Shown here piece after piece: positions 5,594-8,273 of a stretch of DNA of 8,273 nucleotides (position 1 is its first letter; each line of letters begins with the position of its first letter). The DNA lies in assembly GCA_945622055.1 (NCBI GenBank), contig CALZBV010000103.1, forward strand, positions 1 to 8,273, in the 5' to 3' direction. Source of the stretch: an uncultured Clostridia bacterium. GTDB lineage: Bacteria > Bacillota > Clostridia > Lachnospirales > Lachnospiraceae. The notes under the pieces were generated by a model. The model was not told where the DNA came from. It saw only the letters and a list, made by a program, of their open reading frames with translations, and searched no databases. Position numbers and translations under genes: made by a program.

Positions 5594-6307
5594 TCACACC
5601 AGCCTTCGATACTTTAAATCAAATTCTATGTATCTCCGTTCAAACTCCTTTTTTCGTCTTCTTGAAATACGAAACTCCTTCGCTCCGACTACTACCCGGT
5701 CTTCGTTATAATGCTTAACAAAGCTCAGATTTGCAATCACATCCCGGTTTATTCTTGCAAATATTCGTTCATTCAGTATCTCTTCCAGTTCTCTTAACGA
5801 ACAATCTCTTCGAAAACATTTCTCTCCGACACAAAATTCCGAATAACCATTATATGCTTTTATGTAAATAATCTCTTCTTCCGGAATCTCGAATCGATTG
5901 CGCTCTGCATACACCTCGATTTTCTTCGTAAAAAAGATACCTTCTATCGCAGCTTCCAAGGCTTCTTCTACCTCATTCTTCATAAAAGGCTTTGTGACAA
6001 AGCGCAGTGCCTGAATCTGAAACGCTTCCTTAAAACGTTCCACCATCCCGGTTGCCATAATCACCCTGCACCTTGGATTACGCTCCTTAATTCTCTTCCC
6101 CAACTCTATTCCGTCAATTTGCGGCATCTCTATATCCAAAAATGCAATTTGTATCGTTTCGCTCTGCTCCAGCATCAAATTTCCATCAACAAATGTATAC
6201 AACACAGGATGAAAGCCTTTCTCCATGCATATCTCGGTAATCATCTCTTTCAATTCACATAAAATATTTGGCTGGTCATCACAGATACCTACTGCTATTT
6301 CCCTCAT
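5594..6307 (-). CDS. LytTR-family response regulator (RR3)
   Basis: Predicted cytoplasmic response regulator of 237 residues. The receiver has D10-D11, phospho-acceptor D58 in FLDIEMP, T86 and K106 in TKPF; the LytTR DNA-binding domain spans about 130-232, with IIYIKAYNGYSEF and the FARINRDVIANLSFV segment, and a basic C-terminus (RISRRRKKEFERR). The start at 6307 gives the expected MREIAVGICDD opening; GAGGG lies 11 bases upstream, slightly far. It is the first gene of an operon with HK2, behind a near-consensus promoter. Its receiver differs from RR1 and RR2 in the 84-108 region, so it is a more distant paralogue. The GTT repeats at 4258-4288 are its most obvious candidate target. Confidence 0.93.
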   Translation of the reverse strand: MREIAVGICDDQPNILCELKEMITEICMEKGFHPVLYTFVDGNLMLEQSETIQIAFLDIEMPQIDGIELGKRIKERNPRCRVIMATGMVERFKEAFQIQALRFVTKPFMKNEVEEALEAAIEGIFFTKKIEVYAERNRFEIPEEEIIYIKAYNGYSEFCVGEKCFRRDCSLRELEEILNERIFARINRDVIANLSFVKHYNEDRVVVGAKEFRISRRRKKEFERRYIEFDLKYRRLV

Positions 6308-6350
6308 ATCTTATCCGTCCCTCTTTCTTTTCCCCAAAATTTTACATTTT

Positions 6351-6379
6351 ATTATATCATTTATCCCCTCTTTTTGCAA
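6351..6379 (-). promoter_or_regulatory. SigA promoter of the RR3-HK2 operon
   Basis: Minus strand TTGCAA (6379-6374), 17 bases, then a perfect TATAAT (6356-6351) preceded by TGA, an extended -10. Initiation near 6344 gives a leader of about 37 bases. The same TTGCAA hexamer and spacing occur at the zinc-ribbon promoter (4093-4121). This promoter looks constitutive, unlike that of RR1. Confidence 0.75.
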
Positions 6380-6396
6380 GCAAGCGTTGTCGCAAA

Positions 6397-6438
6397 ACAG
6401 GCACCACAGCCGGCCCTTTTGCCGGTTATGATGCCTGT
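6397..6438 (-). terminator. Intrinsic terminator of the SPFH unit
   Basis: An 18-bp stem with a 6-base loop (AAAAGG on the minus strand). Two G-U pairs and one A-C mismatch are present when read on the minus strand; on the plus strand the wobbles become mismatches, so the minus strand is the functional orientation. The outer arm is ACAGGCA/TGCCTGT and the inner arm CCGGC/GCCGG. The following T tract is short (TTTT), so termination may be incomplete. It starts 7 bases after the stop of the small ribbon-helix-helix gene. Confidence 0.7.
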
Positions 6439-6444
6439 CATTCC

Positions 6445-6714
6445 TTACCTTTTATTCTTTTTTCTTTGCTTTACGCATTCTGCAAGCAGATATTCAATCT
6501 GCCCGTTAATGGAGCGAAAGTCCTCCTCCGCCCAGGCGGCAAGCTCCTCCCAAAGAGATGCCGACAGTCTTAACGGAACCTGTTTCTTTGCTTTCTCCTT
6601 TTCCTTTAACTCTCTTTCCTTTTTCCGCACCTCTGCTTCCATGGCGGCAAGGTGCTCTAAACGCTGCTGTAGCGCTACTTCCCTTTCCTCCGTTGTCAGC
6701 ACTTTTTCACTCAT
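6445..6714 (-). CDS. Coiled-coil plus ribbon-helix-helix (Arc-like) small protein
   Basis: An 89-residue protein. Residues 7-44 are a charged heptad-like helix rich in E, K, R, A (coiled coil). Residues 45-51 (QVPLRLS) fit the beta strand, and 53-65 and 68-84 the two helices, of a ribbon-helix-helix DNA-binding fold; the RSINGQIEYLL segment is typical of Arc-like proteins. It would bind DNA as a dimer. Its ATG follows the SPFH stop directly (TAA-ATG) with no clear ribosome site, so translation is probably coupled. Arc-like genes next to SPFH genes recur in Firmicutes as far as I recall. It may regulate the operon through the inverted repeat at 7778-7796, which is inference; a structural partner role for the coiled coil is also possible. 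Confidence 0.85.
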   Translation of the reverse strand: MSEKVLTTEEREVALQQRLEHLAAMEAEVRKKERELKEKEKAKKQVPLRLSASLWEELAAWAEEDFRSINGQIEYLLAECVKQRKKNKR

Positions 6715-7746
6715 TTAATAAATAGAGCCGCTGTTTACAATCGGCTGGGCATCCTTGTTGCCACAAAGAACTACGAGAAGATTGCTTACCATGGCTGCTT
6801 TTCTCTCCTCATCCAACACAACAATTTCTTCCTCTCCGAGCTGGTCGATTGCCATCTTTACCATGCTGACTGCGCCCTCTACAATCTTCTGTCTGGCCGC
6901 AATAATAGCTACCGCCTGCTGTCTCTGAAGCATAGCCGCTGCAATCTCCTCAGAATATGCAAGGTGGGTAATACGCACATCAATAATCTCAAGTCCTGCC
7001 TCCATCACACGTGCCTGAAGCTCAGACTCCATCTGCTCGGCAATCTCATTGCTGCTGCCGCGGAGCGTCTTTTCCTCCGTACTCTCCTCCATCGTATCAT
7101 ACGGATAGAGGCGCGCAATATTACGGATTACAGAATCACACTGAGTCGACAGGAACTGCTCAAAATTCTCCACATTAAACACTGCTGCCGTCGGGTCTGT
7201 CACCTTCCAGATGACGTTTGCACCGATAATAATCGGATTACCCAGAATGTCATTTACCTTCTGACGTGCATTGTTTAAGGTTCTGGTGCGAAGCGAAATC
7301 TTCTTTGTCGGGGTTCCGACCGTTACATTCGCCGACTGAGCTCCGTTTGTTACGTTTACGGAAGCACTCTGCGTTCCTGGAACTGTCTCCGTCTTAGCCG
7401 GACCTACTGCGCCGCAGAACGGATTCATATAATAAAAGCCCGGCTCCTTTACCGTACCGTAATACTTACCAAATAAAGTAAATACCATTGCCTGATTCGG
7501 CTGTATAATATGAAATCCGCAGGTTGCAATAATCATTCCGACAAGACCGAGAATACTTACCACCAGTAATGTCACCCCGATTCCAATCGGAACTGTTCCC
7601 TTTTCCGTACTCTCTACCATTAAAATGATTCCGAATACGAATGCTGCCACGTCTGCAACCCATCCAAGCAGGTCAAGTAAAAGATACAACCCGCCGGACT
7701 TTGTCTTTGCTTTCTTTTCCTCTACAACACGAATGCTATGTTCCAT
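6715..7746 (-). CDS. SPFH/band-7 (prohibitin-like) membrane protein
   Basis: A 343-residue membrane scaffold protein of the SPFH superfamily. Two hydrophobic spans (about 20-43 and 52-75) precede the SPFH domain, which begins at GFHIIQPNQAMVFTLFGKYYGTV (78-99), continues through NPIIIGANVIWKVTDP (170-185), and ends in an alanine- and glutamine-rich helix (235-300) of the type that oligomerises. Such proteins organise membrane microdomains or regulate membrane proteases; the role here is unknown. Residues 125-145 contain a near-duplicate, QSASVNVT and QSANVTV, in a low-complexity insert. The start at 7746 has CGGAGG eight bases upstream; an in-frame ATG at 7776 (10 more residues) has a weaker AAAAGGA site inside the inverted repeat and remains possible. 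It is followed immediately by the ribbon-helix-helix gene. Confidence 0.9.
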   Translation of the reverse strand: MEHSIRVVEEKKAKTKSGGLYLLLDLLGWVADVAAFVFGIILMVESTEKGTVPIGIGVTLLVVSILGLVGMIIATCGFHIIQPNQAMVFTLFGKYYGTVKEPGFYYMNPFCGAVGPAKTETVPGTQSASVNVTNGAQSANVTVGTPTKKISLRTRTLNNARQKVNDILGNPIIIGANVIWKVTDPTAAVFNVENFEQFLSTQCDSVIRNIARLYPYDTMEESTEEKTLRGSSNEIAEQMESELQARVMEAGLEIIDVRITHLAYSEEIAAAMLQRQQAVAIIAARQKIVEGAVSMVKMAIDQLGEEEIVVLDEERKAAMVSNLLVVLCGNKDAQPIVNSGSIY

Positions 7747-7777
7747 CTCTTTTTCCTCCGTTTCACAGATATTCATA

Positions 7778-7796
7778 TGATATCCTTTTGATATCA
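7778..7796. promoter_or_regulatory. Inverted repeat at the start of the SPFH transcript (candidate operator)
   Basis: TGATATC-N5-GATATCA, perfect 7-bp arms, occupies about -4 to +15 of the predicted SPFH transcript, the classic place for a repressor site. A further GATAT copy adjoins at 7768-7772. The ribbon-helix-helix protein of the same operon is one candidate ligand; another repressor is equally possible. Confidence 0.5.
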
Positions 7797-7798
7797 CT

Positions 7799-7827
7799 AT
7801 CATAGCATAGTGTTTTCTGTATGTCAA
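7799..7827 (-). promoter_or_regulatory. Near-consensus SigA promoter of the SPFH operon
   Basis: Minus strand perfect TTGACA (7827-7822), 17-base spacer, TGC extended -10 and TATGAT (7804-7799, 5/6). It is the best promoter in the window, with initiation near 7792. No terminator separates it from the ABC gene, so readthrough may also supply the operon. Confidence 0.8.
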
Positions 7828-7849
7828 GTAGATTTTTTAACTGATTCTT

Positions 7850-8273
7850 CTATTCCTCTATCAATATCCCGTCATCTATCCGAAACACACGGTCTGCCCG
7901 CTTTGCTATTTCCGGTGCATGTGTTATCATTACAAGCGTTCCGTCAAATCTCTTAATGGTACTTACTAAAAGCTGAATTACCTCCTCTGCTGCCTCTTTA
8001 TCAAGGTTTCCGGTCGGTTCGTCCGCAAGAATCAGCTCCGGATGATTGACTAAGGCTCTTCCGATTGCCACTCTCTGCTGTTGTCCCCCGGAAAGCTGGG
8101 ACGGGAAATGCTGCAGACGTTCTGTAATCCCAAGTGCTTCCGCAAGTTCGTCCACATACTCCTTCTCTATTTTACGTTTATCCAAAAGAGTCGGCATCAC
8201 CAGATTCTCATATGCCGTCATAATCGGTATCAGCTGATAATTCTGGAAAATAAATCCAATCTTTCTTCTGCGG
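7850..8273 (-). CDS. ABC transporter ATP-binding protein, MacB/LolD type (5' end missing)
   Basis: The 140 C-terminal residues of an ABC ATPase; the frame is open to the window edge, so the N-terminus with Walker A (roughly 85-100 residues for a family of 225-250) lies outside. Visible motifs, numbered from the first visible codon, are the Q-loop FIFQNYQLIP (Q10), signature LSGGQQQR (60-67), Walker B LILADEPTGNLD (D84, E85) and H-loop ITHAPE (H118). The FQNYQLIP and ADEPTGNLD forms are typical of the MacB/LolD/FtsE group, which drive lipoprotein or antimicrobial-peptide extrusion or mechanotransmission. An internal ATG at 8221 is not the start, since the Q-loop precedes it in frame. The substrate cannot be assigned; the permease should lie elsewhere. 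Confidence 0.93.
   Translation of the reverse strand, partial: RRRKIGFIFQNYQLIPIMTAYENLVMPTLLDKRKIEKEYVDELAEALGITERLQHFPSQLSGGQQQRVAIGRALVNHPELILADEPTGNLDKEAAEEVIQLLVSTIKRFDGTLVMITHAPEIAKRADRVFRIDDGILIEE

Noticed and set aside
5317..5718. Open frame of 133 codons on the plus strand opposite the HK2/RR3 junction
   Set aside because: Antisense to two well-supported genes, with biased composition and no start signal.
1..6307. A classical agr system
   Set aside because: No AgrB-like maturase and no AgrD-like cysteine peptide are found in the sequence seen, despite AgrA/AgrC-type proteins.

Overview
The window looks like a piece of a low-to-moderate-GC Gram-positive (Firmicutes) chromosome, most likely a gut-type Clostridia/Lachnospiraceae member. 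This is inferred from the AT-rich intergenic DNA, strong AGGAGG-type ribosome sites, SigA promoters with extended -10 elements, several LytTR-type response regulators paired with polytopic HPK10-type kinases, and an SPFH/ribbon-helix-helix gene pair. No 16S or other species marker is present, so the genus is not claimed. Every supported gene lies on the minus strand, so transcription runs from high to low coordinates.

In transcription order: (a) 8273-7850, the 3' part of an ABC transporter ATPase (MacB/LolD type). (b) 7827-6397, a unit with a near-consensus promoter, an inverted-repeat operator candidate, an SPFH/band-7 membrane protein, a small coiled-coil plus ribbon-helix-helix protein, and a terminator. 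(c) 6379-4292, a promoter followed by a LytTR response regulator (RR3) and an AgrC/ComD-like sensor kinase (HK2). (d) 4288-4064, a tiny self-contained unit: GTT-containing repeats, a strong promoter, a very strong Shine-Dalgarno, a 17-codon ORF (MGSIEDWIEWLLGGKGK) and a strong intrinsic terminator. (e) 4121-2953, a promoter whose -10 lies inside that terminator hairpin, driving a zinc-ribbon, single-span membrane protein. (f) 2924-820, a promoter with repeats followed by a second LytTR regulator (RR2) overlapping its kinase (HK1). (g) 833-1, 21-bp-period direct repeats, an extended -10 promoter, a third LytTR regulator (RR1), and the first seven codons of what is probably a third kinase.

The window is therefore a tandem array of three regulator-then-kinase modules of the family that senses peptides in Gram-positives (agr, com, blp, VirRS). 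No AgrB-like maturase, AgrD-like cysteine peptide or peptidase-transporter is visible. The one candidate signal or effector is the unannotated 17-residue amphipathic peptide directly downstream of HK2. The working hypothesis is that RR3/HK2 and this peptide form a compact circuit in which the LytTR regulator acts on the repeats upstream of the peptide promoter. The gene structure is read from the sequence; the circuit is inference.
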